Positions 36,357 to 45,896 of a DNA stretch of 64,000 bases are shown piece by piece; within the stretch, counting starts at the first letter, position 1, and every line of letters begins with the position of its first letter. This DNA comes from Pelagibacteraceae bacterium (GTDB lineage Bacteria; Pseudomonadota; Alphaproteobacteria; Pelagibacterales; Pelagibacteraceae). The stretch lies in contig JAGYIF010000002.1 of the NCBI GenBank assembly GCA_018402735.1, forward strand, positions 1 to 64,000, in the 5' to 3' direction. Position numbers and translations under genes: made by a program. A model generated the notes under the pieces. It saw only the letters and a list, made by a program, of their open reading frames with translations. It did not search any database and was not told the origin of the DNA.

Positions 36357-37313
36357 CTAAGGCGCGGCGAGGAAATCGGCGGCGCGGGTTTCCGACCAAT
36401 ACTCGCGCCCTGCGCCGAAGCCGACGTGGCCGCCTTCGGCGGGGATTTCGAGGTGGAGGTGGGCGCTGGCCTTCGCTTCCTCGCGGGGGTAGCAGGAGGG
36501 GCCGAGGAAGGGGTCGTTCTGCGCGTTGACGAGCAGGGTGGGGATGGTGATGGCGGGCAGGAACGGGCGGCTGCTACTACGTTTCCAGTAGTCCTCCGCG
36601 TCCCTGAAACCGTGGAGGGGGGCGGTGAAGCGGCCGTCGAACTCGGCGAAGGTCCGCATTTTTTCCAATCCGGAGAGATCGAAGATTTCGGGGAACCTGC
36701 CGTGCTTTTCCCTGACCTTGGCACGCAGCGATTTCATGAAACGTGCCATGTAGAGCGCATTTTCGGGCTGCCCGAGGCTGGCGGAGGAGCAGGCGAGATC
36801 GCAGGGCGCGGAGAAGGCGACGGCGCGGCGGATCTGCGGGTGGAGATCGCTTCCGCGCTCGCCGAGGTATTTCAGCGTGAGGTTGCCGCCGAGGCTGAAA
36901 CCGATGAGATCGATCCGCTCCGCAGGATGGACGCCGAGGGCATGGCGGATGATGATGTCGAGATCTTCGGTCTTGCCGCTGTGGTAGAAGGCGGGGAGGC
37001 GGTTGGGTTCATCGCCGCAGCCGCGCAAGCTCCAGGCGAGCACATCCCAGCCGCGCTTCACGAGGGCGCGCGCCATGGCCTGGATGTAATTCGCCCCAGT
37101 GGAACCCTCCAGGCCGTGCGATAGGATCGCGAGCCGCTTGCCGCTGCCGCCTGACCACTCGAGATCTAGGAAATCGCCGTCCTCCAATTCTAGCCGTTCG
37201 CGACGGAGTGTGACCGGCGCGACCTTACGGAACAGCGCGGGATGGATCGTCTGCAAATGGGCCCCGCGCATCCATGCGGGAGGGCGGTAGGTGGTGTTCT
37301 CGATGAGCGGCAT
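36357..37313 (-). CDS. YheT-family alpha/beta hydrolase
   Basis: 318 residues. Opening YRPPAWMRGAHLQTIHPALF is diagnostic of the YheT/EMB8 group. The nucleophile elbow is GFSLGGN, the acid is likely in LLVNAQNDPF, and the histidine in EGGHVGFG. An LSHGLEGSTGANYIQ oxyanion-region motif is also present. Esterase-like, physiological substrate unknown. No operon partner. Confidence 0.88.
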   Translation of the reverse strand: MPLIENTTYRPPAWMRGAHLQTIHPALFRKVAPVTLRRERLELEDGDFLDLEWSGGSGKRLAILSHGLEGSTGANYIQAMARALVKRGWDVLAWSLRGCGDEPNRLPAFYHSGKTEDLDIIIRHALGVHPAERIDLIGFSLGGNLTLKYLGERGSDLHPQIRRAVAFSAPCDLACSSASLGQPENALYMARFMKSLRAKVREKHGRFPEIFDLSGLEKMRTFAEFDGRFTAPLHGFRDAEDYWKRSSSRPFLPAITIPTLLVNAQNDPFLGPSCYPREEAKASAHLHLEIPAEGGHVGFGAGREYWSETRAADFLAAP

Positions 37314-37371
37314 CTCAGAGGCTGTCTGAAAAAGATGGGTAACGCGGGGCAGCGGGACTGTAAGAGTTTTT

Positions 37372-37407
37372 AACCGCAGATGGATGCAGATTCACGCAGA
37401 TGGAAGA
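37372..37407. repeat. GCAGATGGA-type dispersed repeat, single arm
   Basis: AACCGCAGATGGATGCAGAT and the following 16 bases differ by one base from 45897-45932. Lies in the 322-bp gap between the hydrolase and the Rpn gene; the rest of the gap holds only a PIN remnant. Confidence 0.6.
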
Positions 37408-37522
37408 GTAGTAAAGGGCGCGGGACTTGGTGGAAAAAGGTAAGGCGGAAGGCACCGGGCGGGAAGAAGGGATGCAGGCCTTTGAGCGGAATTTCCGGGG
37501 AATCACCGAGACCTTGTAGCCG

Positions 37523-37630
37523 ATGCTCCGCGCCGTTCTTGATACCAATGTGTGCTGGCGGCCAAGCTCTCCGGGCATCCAACGGAAAAGCCTGGCTGCC
37601 TATCTGATCCCAAACCTGACCCCAAACACG
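37523..37630 (+). pseudogene. N-terminal remnant of a PIN toxin
   Basis: MLRAVLDTNV is the classic PIN opening, then the frame breaks; with a one-base shift it would continue LAAKLSGHP. Nothing further of the gene is present. Confidence 0.4.
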
Positions 37631-37635
37631 GAACG

Positions 37636-38625
37636 CTAGAGTGAGCGCGAAAAATCCTCGAGCGATGACGATTGGATGGCAGCACGGAGGAGCATACGCA
37701 GGGAGGATTCCGCAGTGATACCGGCGATGGCTTCGCGCATCCCTTGTGGGATCTCACCAAAGCGGATTTCCAGCGCGGCAATAACGTTTTCCTGAAGACT
37801 GCCTAGCCGTCCTTCCTGCCGTCCTTCTTGGTGTCCTTCTTGGCGATATTGTTGGGCTAGGGTCATAGCGGTACTCCGTATCTCAGTGCTTGAAATTTCC
37901 GATACCCTACGGTCGAACGCCGTCTTGTCAATATCGGCGTTTAGGATGTAGCGGATCAAAAGCTCGATGACTTCGCGCGGGACATGCAGAAATAACGATT
38001 CGTCCCATACGTGATCTTCCAGTAATTTTTCGAGTCGCTCGGCCTTCATGACGCGTAAGGTCAGGATGCCGGCGGGCGTGCCGCGGATGGCGTCGAATGG
38101 TATCTCGGCGAGTTGAATGAGCCGGTAGGTGAAATCGGGAATCAGGGGTTCAAGATCACCAACAAGCGAGGCGGGGATATCCAGCAGGGAGGAGAATTGC
38201 GGCGAAATTTTCCAGACTGCGGCATTTTGCGCGAGGACTACCGGCAGGATTACAGGCAGGCTTCCGGTTTCCGGATGATTTTTTCGCCAGGTCTCCCAGA
38301 TGCGGACTTGGTAGCGCAGCAGCCGCAGCGCGATCCATGGGTCGGGCGCGAGTTGGTGCTCAAAGAGCAGATAGACTAGGCACTCGGACTCGCCGGTCGG
38401 GGCGGAGAACAGTAGATCGCTCTCGCTCTGGCGATAATGCGAGTCCACAAAGGCACCGGGTTCGAGGCGCAGGCGATCCCAGTCGATGGCGGAGGAAAGG
38501 GCGGAGGGGATTTCCCAGCGCAGGAACTCGGCGGCGGTCGCGGGATCGCCGAAGGCACTCTTGAAAAGCTTGTCGTGCGGTTGGTGAAGCGGGTCTTCCG
38601 ACATACTGGCAGACTTATGGGTCAT
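37636..38625 (-). CDS. Rpn-family recombination-promoting nuclease (PD-(D/E)XK)
   Basis: 329 residues. PHDKLFKSAFGDPATAAEFL is the Rpn/YhgA opening. The nuclease core is SESDLLFSA with VYLLFEHQ, the D-x(n)-E-x-Q pattern. A C-terminal RQEGHQEGRQEGR segment is the short repeat typical of the family. Rpn proteins cut DNA and promote RecA-independent recombination. The start may be 21 bp further in (MSEDPLHQPHDK). Often mobile or multi-copy. Confidence 0.87.
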   Translation of the reverse strand: MTHKSASMSEDPLHQPHDKLFKSAFGDPATAAEFLRWEIPSALSSAIDWDRLRLEPGAFVDSHYRQSESDLLFSAPTGESECLVYLLFEHQLAPDPWIALRLLRYQVRIWETWRKNHPETGSLPVILPVVLAQNAAVWKISPQFSSLLDIPASLVGDLEPLIPDFTYRLIQLAEIPFDAIRGTPAGILTLRVMKAERLEKLLEDHVWDESLFLHVPREVIELLIRYILNADIDKTAFDRRVSEISSTEIRSTAMTLAQQYRQEGHQEGRQEGRLGSLQENVIAALEIRFGEIPQGMREAIAGITAESSLRMLLRAAIQSSSLEDFSRSL

Positions 38626-38692
38626 CGGTTTTCCGGCAAGGGGAAAGGGAAATGGAGTATTGGGTAATTTCGATTTCCCACTCGCTGAGAAT

Positions 38693-38720
38693 TAGGGACG
38701 ACACGGCGGGATCGTCCCTA
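38693..38720. repeat. Palindrome TAGGGACGA/TCGTCCCTA
   Basis: Nine-base perfect arms with a 10-base loop in the gap 38626-38818. Dispersed-repeat type; together with the hairpin at 38737-38758 it fills this gap. Confidence 0.55.
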
Positions 38721-38728
38721 CCTGATCT

Positions 38729-38758
38729 AAAAAAAGGCCCGCTTCGGGTGAAGCGGGC
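38729..38758 (-). terminator. Rho-independent terminator
   Basis: GCCCGCTTC (38737-38745) pairs with GAAGCGGGC (38750-38758). On the minus strand the stem is followed by a run of Ts (38729-38735), placed 60 bp after the stop of the PEP-CTERM gene. Confidence 0.82.
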
Positions 38759-38780
38759 GTCTTGGAAAACTCTTCCTCTT

Positions 38781-38814
38781 AACTTGAGGTTTAAATTTTA
38801 AAATTTGAAGTTTC
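38781..38814. repeat. AT-rich leader-type motif at a gene end
   Basis: AACTTGAGGTTTAAATTTTA and the following bases. Same word family as the gene-start copies, but here just after the PEP-CTERM gene's stop. Confidence 0.3.
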
Positions 38815-38818
38815 CATC

Positions 38819-40262
38819 TCAACGGCGACGGCGGAGCAGGAGCATGGCTCCCAGCGCACCGAAGAGGGCGGAGGACGGCTCGGGGATGACGGTGAGCGCC
38901 AGATCGCCGGTGCTCTGCGTGAAGACCCAGGATTCATTGCCGCTGCTGGTGGTCGCAGACCAGACACCGAACCCATCATCCACCAAGGATCCGCTGTAAC
39001 TGCCCGTGAGCGACACCGAACTGAAGCTTCCGCTCTGGCTGGTGAAGAGGTCGAACAGGTTGAAGGTCTGGTCGGTTCCGAAGGTCGTGCCGAACGCCAA
39101 GGTCAGCGTGCCGCCATAGGTGAGGGCGGTGCCGACATCAACGCCATCGTAGCCCGTTTCACGGACAGTGCCGTTGATTTCCATGGTCGTGGCGGCCGTG
39201 CCTGCTAAGGTCAGCGAGTCGCTGAAAGTGAGTACACCCGGGCTATTACCGGGTCTCAGGTTGCCGTTCACCGTGGTCGCACCACCGACAGTGCCGTTGC
39301 CCCCGAGGGTGCCGTTAATACCGACTGACACCGCACTGCTGGTGGAAGTACTGCCGTTGATGAGCAGGGTTCCCCCGTTGACGGTGGTCGCTCCGGTGTA
39401 GGTGTTAGTATTGGTGAGGGTGAGGCTTCCGTCCTCGATGAACACCGCGCCCGCTCCGCTGACCACACCGCCGAGTGTCTGGTTGGAGGAACTGTTATAG
39501 ACGAGCCTGCCGGAACTCGTGGAGGCGATGGAGATGTTGCCCGCGTAGCTGCCGACACCCGCCGAGACATTTCCGAGGGTGCCGCTGCCGCCGATTTCGA
39601 GATGGCCGGCATTGATGGTGGTGTTGCCGGAGTAGGTGTTGGCACCAGAGAGGGTCCAGGTGTTGACGCCCTCTTTGGTGACGGACAGGGCTTGGGGAGT
39701 CACATCCGTAGAATCCAGGATGTTGCCTGAAATCACGTTGCCGTTTACATCGCCATCCAATTGAAGATTGGTCATACCCAGACTACCGGCGGCTTGTTGC
39801 ACATTGCCGCCAACGGTCAGACCCGCGCTGATTGCATCCAGCCTGACATTCCAGGTGCCGGTGTAGGCCGCTTGCAACTCAACATTCACATTTCCGAGCT
39901 GGAGACCATAATCATTGGCGCCTGTGAGATTGAGACGCGCACCACCCGTTGCTCCCGTAACCTCCTGTTGGAAGGTAAGATTGCCCAACTGGATGGCGCT
40001 GCCCGTCTGCGTGCTGGCACTTGTGCCGCCGTTGGCCGTGCTGTTGTTGCCGACAAAGACACTGAGTGAATTTTGCGAGGCGTTGCGCTGAACGTGGAGA
40101 ATATCGACCATCGAGCGGAATGTCGGGGTAGCCGAGTCGTCTAGGAATTTCCAAGTGCCGTGACCGCCAGAGCCGCCACCATGGCGCTGATAAAGCTCGG
40201 TGTTCTCCGAAACCGCCTGCATGCCTTGGAAGGTGATGCCACCGGCACCGGTATTCGCCCTG
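38819..40262 (-). pseudogene. Autotransporter-repeat PEP-CTERM protein, 5' end lost
   Basis: Readable for about 480 residues. Several autotransporter-associated beta-strand repeats (WTLSGANTYSGNTTINAG, then TLTNTNTYTGATTVNGGTLL). A GNLRPGNSPG turn follows, and the end is VIPEPSSALFGALGAMLLL-RRRR, a PEP-CTERM sorting tail for exosortase. The N-terminus has no signal peptide: the frame runs into sequence belonging to a regulator gene on the other strand at about 40262-40275. The passenger is otherwise intact but cannot be exported as is. Confidence 0.78.
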
Positions 40263-40268
40263 TTTGGA

Positions 40269-40847
40269 AGGCGGCGGCAGGTTGATATCGCCGGCGCCGG
40301 GCCGGACAAGGCGCCGGCGTTGCGCGGGATGGTGCGGCGTCTGGTGGATCTGGGTCACCGGCGCATCGTGCTGTTTGTGCGCCATGAGCAGCGCCATCCG
40401 GTGCCCGGGCACCAGGAGAGGGCGTTTCTGAAGGAGCTGGCCGCGCAAGGGATTACCACCGGAGCCTATCATCTGCCGGAATGGGAGGAGACGCCCGAGG
40501 GCTTGCTGAGCAGTCTGGATCGTTTGCAGGGCGTTACACCTCCGACCGCCCTGATTTTCGACGAGGGATTCGTTTTTGCGGCGGCACAGCAGCATCTCGC
40601 CCAACAGGGCATCCTCGCTCCGAGGGATGTATCGCTGGTTTGTTGTGATCCGCCGCCGTCCGCGCTGGGCTGGATAAGGCCGAGCGTGGCCCATATCCGT
40701 TGGGATCACCGGCCGCTGGTGCGGCGGATCGTCCAATGGGTGTCAAACATGGCCGAGGGGCGGAAGGACATCAGGCAATTGGGTATCCGGGCGGAGTTTG
40801 TCGAGGGGGGGACTGTCGGGGAGTGCCTGGCGGCGGGCAAAAATTGA
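40269..40847 (+). pseudogene. LacI/GntR-type regulator lacking its DNA-binding domain
   Basis: About 190 residues of a periplasmic-binding-like effector domain: MVRRLVDLGHRRIVLFVRHE, then PTALIFDEGFVFAAAQQHLA and ILAPRDVSLVCCD, with a late PLVRRIVQWVSNMAEG. This is the C-terminal two thirds of LacI-type repressors. The HTH and first strand are absent; the frame upstream of about 40269 is antisense PEP-CTERM gene. Same junction as the neighbouring truncated gene. Confidence 0.72.
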
Positions 40848-40915
40848 TTGCGGCAGAGGATGCCGTGGATCCGCATGGCTTGTGCGCCGCTCCGGGCGCG
40901 GGATTTCCAGGAATC

Positions 40916-42307
40916 TCAGAACGGGAATTTCCCGCCTTTTCCACCCATGCCGCCGAGGCCTTTCATCATGTCGCCCATGCCTCCGGTGCCGCCCATGGCT
41001 TTCATCATGTTCTTCATTTTTCCGGGGCTTCTCATCATCTTGCGCATCTCGCCGAACTGCTTGATGAGCTGGTTGACCTGCATGATCGAGGTGCCGGAAC
41101 CGGCGGCGATGCGCTGGCGGCGCGAGGCCTTGATGATCTCCGGGCGGGAGCGCTCGTAGGGCGTCATGGAAAGGACGATGGCCTCGGTGCGCTTGAGCTT
41201 GCTGTTGTCGAGGGCACCGGCGGGGAGCTGTTTCTTGATCTTGCTGAAGCCCGGCATCAGGCCGAGCAAGCCCTCGAGCGGCCCCATTTTCTGGATCATG
41301 CGCATCTGGTCGAGGAAGTCGTTGAAATCGAATTTGCCCTCCTGCATCCGCTTCATCGAGCGCATGGCGTCCTCCTCGTTGACCGCCTCGGCGACGTTCT
41401 CGACCATGCTGACAATGTCGCCCATGCCGAGGATGCGGTCGGCCATGCGCGAGGGGTGGAACTCCATGAGCTGGTCGAGTTTCTCGCCCTCGCCGGCGTA
41501 TTTGATCGGCTTGCCGGTGACCTCGCGCATGGACAGCGCCGCGCCGCCGCGGGCGTCGCCGTCGAGCTTCGTGAGCACGATGCCGGTGATGCCCACCGCG
41601 TCGTCGAAATGGGTTGCGACCGAAACCGCCTGCTGGCCGGTGGCGGCGTCGGCGACGAGGAGGGTTTCCTTGGGTTTTAGGAAAGCGTTAAGCTTCTTGA
41701 GTTCCTCGATGAGCCGCTCGTCGATTTCCTGGCGGCCTGCGGTGTCGAAGATCAGGACGGTGGCGCCGCTGCTTTCGCCGAATGCGATGGCCTCGCGAGC
41801 TACCTTGATCAGATCCTTCTCTTCGGGCTGCGGGGCGAAGCAGGGGACATCCGCCTGCTTGGCTAGCGTCTGGAGCTGCTCGATGGCGGCGGGGCGGTAA
41901 AGGTCGCAGGCGACGAGCAGCGGGCGGCGGCCTTCCTTTTTCAGGCGGCGCGCGAGCTTGGCGGAGGTGGTGGTTTTGCCCGCGCCGTTGAGGCCGACCA
42001 TCAAAATGCGGGCGGGCGGGTTGAGATCGAGCGGGACGTTGTCGCCGCCGAGGACGCGGGTCAGCTCGTCGTGGAAAAATTTCACGATCATCTCGCCGGG
42101 CTTGATGGACTTGAGGACATCCTCGCCCATCGCGGCCTCCTTTACGCGGGCGCAGACGTCTTTCGCCACGCCGAACTCGACATCCGCCTCCAGCAGCGCG
42201 ATGCGGATCTCGCGGAGGGCGTCGGTGATGTTCTTGTCGGAAATTTTGCCGACGCCGCGGAGGTTGCGGAAGGTTTTGTCGAGGTTGTCGCTGAGGGCGG
42301 AAAACAT
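40916..42307 (-). CDS. ffh: Signal recognition particle protein Ffh
   Basis: 463 residues. NG domain: GLNGAGKT (105-112), DLYRPAAIEQL, DTAGRQEIDERL, TKLDGDARGG. The methionine-rich M domain (from about 300) includes RIAAGSGTSIMQVNQLIKQF for 4.5S RNA, and a Met/Gly tail. Targets ribosomes to FtsY. No SRP RNA gene was recognised near it. The AT-rich leader motif sits 13 bp upstream of the start. Confidence 0.97.
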   Translation of the reverse strand: MFSALSDNLDKTFRNLRGVGKISDKNITDALREIRIALLEADVEFGVAKDVCARVKEAAMGEDVLKSIKPGEMIVKFFHDELTRVLGGDNVPLDLNPPARILMVGLNGAGKTTTSAKLARRLKKEGRRPLLVACDLYRPAAIEQLQTLAKQADVPCFAPQPEEKDLIKVAREAIAFGESSGATVLIFDTAGRQEIDERLIEELKKLNAFLKPKETLLVADAATGQQAVSVATHFDDAVGITGIVLTKLDGDARGGAALSMREVTGKPIKYAGEGEKLDQLMEFHPSRMADRILGMGDIVSMVENVAEAVNEEDAMRSMKRMQEGKFDFNDFLDQMRMIQKMGPLEGLLGLMPGFSKIKKQLPAGALDNSKLKRTEAIVLSMTPYERSRPEIIKASRRQRIAAGSGTSIMQVNQLIKQFGEMRKMMRSPGKMKNMMKAMGGTGGMGDMMKGLGGMGGKGGKFPF

Positions 42308-42319
42308 GCCGGAGGCTAA

Positions 42320-42350
42320 GTCTCAAATCTCAAATCTCAACTTCCAATTC
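42320..42350. repeat. AT-rich leader motif, copy at ffh
   Basis: TCTCAAATCTCAAATCTCAA just upstream of the ffh start (minus strand). Related to the copies at 6289, 11041, 46090 and 53282. Confidence 0.4.
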
Positions 42351-42395
42351 CAGCGGCGAAACGGTCTGGCACCTCGAGTGGATCGGAAGAAAAAT

Positions 42396-42509
42396 CAACC
42401 ACAGATGAACAGAATGGACGCAGATAAAGATTGTTGAAAATTCGTGTTCCGTTATTCCACTGGCGGATTTCTTGAAGTTTCGCCAAGCCATCCTCTTCAT
42501 CTGTGGTTG
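42396..42509. repeat. Inverted-repeat element, CAGATGAAC type
   Basis: CAACCACAGATGAACAG at 42396 is mirrored by CTTCATCTGTGGTTG at 42495-42509. Belongs with the elements at 45897-46032 and 37372. Fills most of the gap 42308-42545 between ffh and the deacetylase; a short open frame inside is not credible. Confidence 0.6.
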
Positions 42510-42545
42510 GATCTTTCCAAAAGAAAGTGGCGCCGTTGAAACCGA

Positions 42546-43712
42546 TCACTCATCCGGCAGGTAGGCGGCTTCGCGGTCGATCTGGAAACTCCATTTCAGT
42601 GGGGTTTCCGTGGTTTTTCCCGCCGTGTCCTTCCATGTCACCTGCACCTGGCAGGTGGGCTGGCGGAGGCGGCGGTTGACTTGCCAGGAGAAAATCTTGC
42701 CCTCGCTAGCGTAGTTCGCGGGCACCTCGCCGAAGCCCGCGACCTGCATTCTCAACGTCGCGGGGTCGATGTTTTCGGCGGTGGTGAGATCCACGGAAAT
42801 TTCCGGGAGGCGCGAGTTGATGATTGCGCCGGGCTGCGGCTCGACGGGGAAGGGGAGTTCCGGCACCAGCCCGGCCACCGATCCGGCGGGCATGTCGGTC
42901 TGCGAGTCGCGGAAGGTCAGCGCGAAATCGAAGATTTTGTCGTAGTTCCCGAGGATGATATAACGCGGCAGGACTTCGTTGGGGTTCGTGCGTTTCACTT
43001 TCCCCGGCTGGACGGTGAAGAGGTGGGTGTAGCCGAGTTGCCCCGCCTTGGTGAGCATTTCCTCGGTGAAATAGCCGCCGGGATAGGCGTAGGTGGCGAC
43101 GGGTTCCCCGAATTTGTCCTCTAGGAAACGCTTTGACTCGCCCATCTCCTTGTCGAGGAATTTGTCGTAGGTCTCCGCGCCGCGCTTGCGGCTCGCCTTT
43201 ACGGCCTGCGGGAAAGGGTGGGTCACCGAGTGGCTGCCGATGGTGCCGCCGTATTTCATCATTTCCTTGATCATGGGTGTGGTCAGCGCCTTGCCACCGC
43301 CATCGACGTAATCCTTGTAGAGATAGAGCGTGAACGGATATCCGAACTCTTTGAGGATGGGAAACGCGTCGGTGTAAGTGGATTTCCAGCCGTCATCGAT
43401 GGTGATGACCACGGCCTTTTCCGGGATCTCTTTCTTGCCGTCCTTCCACGCGATGAAATCCGCCATCGGGATCACTGGGACGCCGAATTGGCGGATCGCC
43501 TCCATCTGCTTGCGGAATTTCGAGGTGCGGATGCGCATGGCGGTCTCGCGCTCGGTTTCGGAAAAATCATGGTATCCGAGCACCGCGACGCGGACGCCGT
43601 CGTCCGGCACGTCGAGTTCGCGCAGGGGCTCGGCGTCGGGAGCCGCGTTCTGCCCCATGAGCGGGGAAACCACCGCCAATCCCGCGAAAAATAGCCATTT
43701 CGGAAAAGTCAT
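42546..43712 (-). CDS. Secreted polysaccharide deacetylase (CE4-type)
   Basis: 388 residues, signal peptide (MTFPKWLFFAGLAVVSPLMG). NodB fold: VITIDDGWKSTY holds the catalytic Asp pair, GSHSVTHPFP the metal histidines and YAYPGGYFTEEML the arginine-region motif. A C-terminal beta-rich domain of about 110 residues follows (LPEISVDLTTAENIDPATL). Removes acetyl groups from chitin-, peptidoglycan- or exopolysaccharide-type substrates. Stand-alone transcription unit. Confidence 0.9.
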   Translation of the reverse strand: MTFPKWLFFAGLAVVSPLMGQNAAPDAEPLRELDVPDDGVRVAVLGYHDFSETERETAMRIRTSKFRKQMEAIRQFGVPVIPMADFIAWKDGKKEIPEKAVVITIDDGWKSTYTDAFPILKEFGYPFTLYLYKDYVDGGGKALTTPMIKEMMKYGGTIGSHSVTHPFPQAVKASRKRGAETYDKFLDKEMGESKRFLEDKFGEPVATYAYPGGYFTEEMLTKAGQLGYTHLFTVQPGKVKRTNPNEVLPRYIILGNYDKIFDFALTFRDSQTDMPAGSVAGLVPELPFPVEPQPGAIINSRLPEISVDLTTAENIDPATLRMQVAGFGEVPANYASEGKIFSWQVNRRLRQPTCQVQVTWKDTAGKTTETPLKWSFQIDREAAYLPDE

Positions 43713-43827
43713 CTCGACGGAACACTAGCCGGGCGCGGCGGGCTTGCAATCCAAACGGCGGGAGCATGAAAAACCCCGCGCGCGGGCTTGCCAAGCGGAC
43801 GGGGGAACACCTAGCTTTTCGGGCGGG

Positions 43828-44427
43828 ATGCCAAAACCCTTCGCGCAACTGGAATTCCGATTCCCCGCATGGCTGCGGACGACGAGGGCTTCCCCGCCAA
43901 AGACCGTCCGCACCGCGCCGGACGCGCTCCATGACTCCGGCATGACCGCGTGGTGCCAGGAGCAGGCGGTTTCCTTCGGCCTGCCCGAGCTGGCACGGAA
44001 AGTCCGCGTGACCTGGAACCCCCGGATGCGCACCACGGCCGGCCGCGCTTGGTGGCCCTCCCGCGGGATCGAGATGAATCCAAAGCTCAAGGATTTCACC
44101 GAGGCCGATATCTGGCGCACGCTGAAACATGAGTTCGCCCACCTGCTCGCCTACGAGCGTTGCGGGCGGCGGCACATCGATCCGCACGGACCGGAGTGGC
44201 GCGCCGCCTGCGCGGAACTCGGCATCCCCGACGAGCAACCCTACCACTCCCTTCCGCTCAAGGCGCGCCGCCTCAAACGCAACCACGCCTACGCCTGTCC
44301 CTCCTGCCTTGCGGTGATCACCCGCGTCCGTCCCATCCGCCGCCCCGTCGCCTGCTACGCCTGCTGCCGGAAATTCAACGGCGGCCTCTACCACGACCGC
44401 TTCCGGCTCATCCGGAACAATATCTGA
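43828..44427 (+). CDS. SprT-like zinc protein
   Basis: 199 residues, start at the ATG giving MPKPFAQLEF. Zinc-protease helix LKHEFAHLLAYERCGRRHID (HEFAH at 101-105) plus downstream HGPEW. A C-terminal zinc ribbon with CPSC and CYACC follows. This is the SprT/Spartan layout; bacterial SprT function is poorly known, and the eukaryotic relatives cut DNA-protein crosslinks. Divergent from the deacetylase. Confidence 0.88.
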   Translation: MPKPFAQLEFRFPAWLRTTRASPPKTVRTAPDALHDSGMTAWCQEQAVSFGLPELARKVRVTWNPRMRTTAGRAWWPSRGIEMNPKLKDFTEADIWRTLKHEFAHLLAYERCGRRHIDPHGPEWRAACAELGIPDEQPYHSLPLKARRLKRNHAYACPSCLAVITRVRPIRRPVACYACCRKFNGGLYHDRFRLIRNNI

Positions 44428-44505
44428 AAATAGCATTCCGCAGACAAAAACGCGGCGGGTGTCGCTTCAGATTGCGGTAAATCGAAAAACAAGTAACATA
44501 CGCCC

Positions 44506-45234
44506 ATGACAGACTTTCTCACCACCGCCCCGCTACTCGCGTTTTACGGTTTCCCCCCGACGCTAATCATCATCTTCGTAGCCACCGCGCTCGCGAGCTG
44601 GCTCGTTTCGAGCACGCTGAAACGCCGTTTCAACGAATACTCGCAGATCCCGATCCGCTTCACCGGCGCGCAGATCGCCGAGACCATGCTCCGCGAAAAC
44701 GGCATCACCGATGTGAAAGTGATCCACACGCCCGGGAAGCTTACCGATCACTACGATCCGACCAATAAGACCGTGAACCTCAGCGAGGAGGTCTATGCGA
44801 TGAACAGCATCGCCGCCGCCGCCGTGGCCGCCCACGAATGCGGCCATGCCATCCAGCACGCAAAGTCCTACGCGTGGCTCACGATGCGCTCAAAAATGGT
44901 GCCCGCCGTGCAGTTCGCAGGCCGAACCCTGAACATTTTCCTCATCGCCAGCATCGTTGGCGCGGGGATTTTCAACTCGCCCGCGCTGCTTTTCGTGTGG
45001 GTCTCCCTGTTCGCCATTACCACGCTTTTCGCCTTCGTGACCCTGCCCGTGGAGTTCGACGCCAGCCGCCGCGCCCTCATTTGGCTCGAAGGCTCCCAGG
45101 TCTCATCCTCCATGGATCATGAGAAAGCGAAAAACGCCCTTTTCTGGGCCGCCATGACGTATGTCGTCGCCGCCATCGGCTCGCTCGCGACGCTGCTCTA
45201 CTACATCTACGTGCTCTTCGGACGCAGGAACTGA
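44506..45234 (+). CDS. YugP-family zinc metallopeptidase (membrane)
   Basis: 242 residues. N-terminal transmembrane helix (LIIIFVATALASWLVSS), then the pattern TGAQIAETMLRENGITDVKV and HYDPTNKTVNLS of PF04298. Zinc motif HECGHAIQHA (HECGH at 110-114). Two or three more transmembrane helices follow, ending in YYIYVLFGRRN. Integral-membrane protease of unknown substrate, 78 bp after the SprT-like gene. Confidence 0.92.
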   Translation: MTDFLTTAPLLAFYGFPPTLIIIFVATALASWLVSSTLKRRFNEYSQIPIRFTGAQIAETMLRENGITDVKVIHTPGKLTDHYDPTNKTVNLSEEVYAMNSIAAAAVAAHECGHAIQHAKSYAWLTMRSKMVPAVQFAGRTLNIFLIASIVGAGIFNSPALLFVWVSLFAITTLFAFVTLPVEFDASRRALIWLEGSQVSSSMDHEKAKNALFWAAMTYVVAAIGSLATLLYYIYVLFGRRN

Positions 45235-45240
45235 TCCCCG

Positions 45241-45819
45241 TCAGCGGAACCACTTCGGCTCGCTGCCGGGCTTCCACTTGATATTGCAACCGCTGCTGGG
45301 GACTCCCTTTCTAGGAGCTTCCCCGGCAAGCATTTTGCCAACTGCTTCGCGGAGATCATCGCCCGTCGCCTTCTCGCCCGAGCGCGGGCGTGTGCCATCA
45401 AACTGCCCGGCATAGGCCAGTTGTCCCTCGGCGTTGAAAAGGAAAAAGTCCGGCGTGCAGGCCGCACCGTAGGATTTCGCAACCATCTGGGTTTCATCGA
45501 TCAGGTAGGGGAAATCCCAGCCGTTTTCCTCCGCAAAACGCCGCATCGGCGCGGGGCCGTCCTGGGGATAGTTTTCGAGGTCGTTCGAATTGATCACGAC
45601 CGTGTTCACTCCCTTTCCGGAAATTTCCTTCGCCAGCTCGCCGAGTTCCATGGCGAGATGGATCACGAACGGGCAATGGTTGCACGCGAATGCCACCACC
45701 GTGCCCTCTTTCCCCGCCACGTCCCGCAGCGAATGCCTCTTTTCCCATGCGTCCGGAAGCTCGAACGGCGGCGCGTTGTCCCCGAATCTCAGCTCAAATG
45801 TCGATGTAACCTCTGCCAT
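45241..45819 (-). CDS. Thioredoxin-fold protein (AhpC/TSA-like, CxxC)
   Basis: 192 residues, no signal peptide. The redox site is FACNHCPFVIHL (C46, C49), with the cis-Pro region ACTPDFFLFN and an FDGTRPRSGEKATGDDL tail typical of the thioredoxin family proteins with a CNHCP motif. Probably a cytoplasmic thiol peroxidase or oxidoreductase. Convergent with the YugP-like gene, 6 bp apart. Confidence 0.87.
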   Translation of the reverse strand: MAEVTSTFELRFGDNAPPFELPDAWEKRHSLRDVAGKEGTVVAFACNHCPFVIHLAMELGELAKEISGKGVNTVVINSNDLENYPQDGPAPMRRFAEENGWDFPYLIDETQMVAKSYGAACTPDFFLFNAEGQLAYAGQFDGTRPRSGEKATGDDLREAVGKMLAGEAPRKGVPSSGCNIKWKPGSEPKWFR

Positions 45820-45896
45820 GCCGGATTGTTAGATGGGAACGGGCGCGGTGCAACCGATCTCTTCCACTTCATCACGGCACTACATTTGAAAAATTG

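Noticed and set aside
42337..42549. Short frame between ffh and the deacetylase
   Set aside because: It lies inside the inverted-repeat element and its residues follow the repeat words, so it is not a gene.
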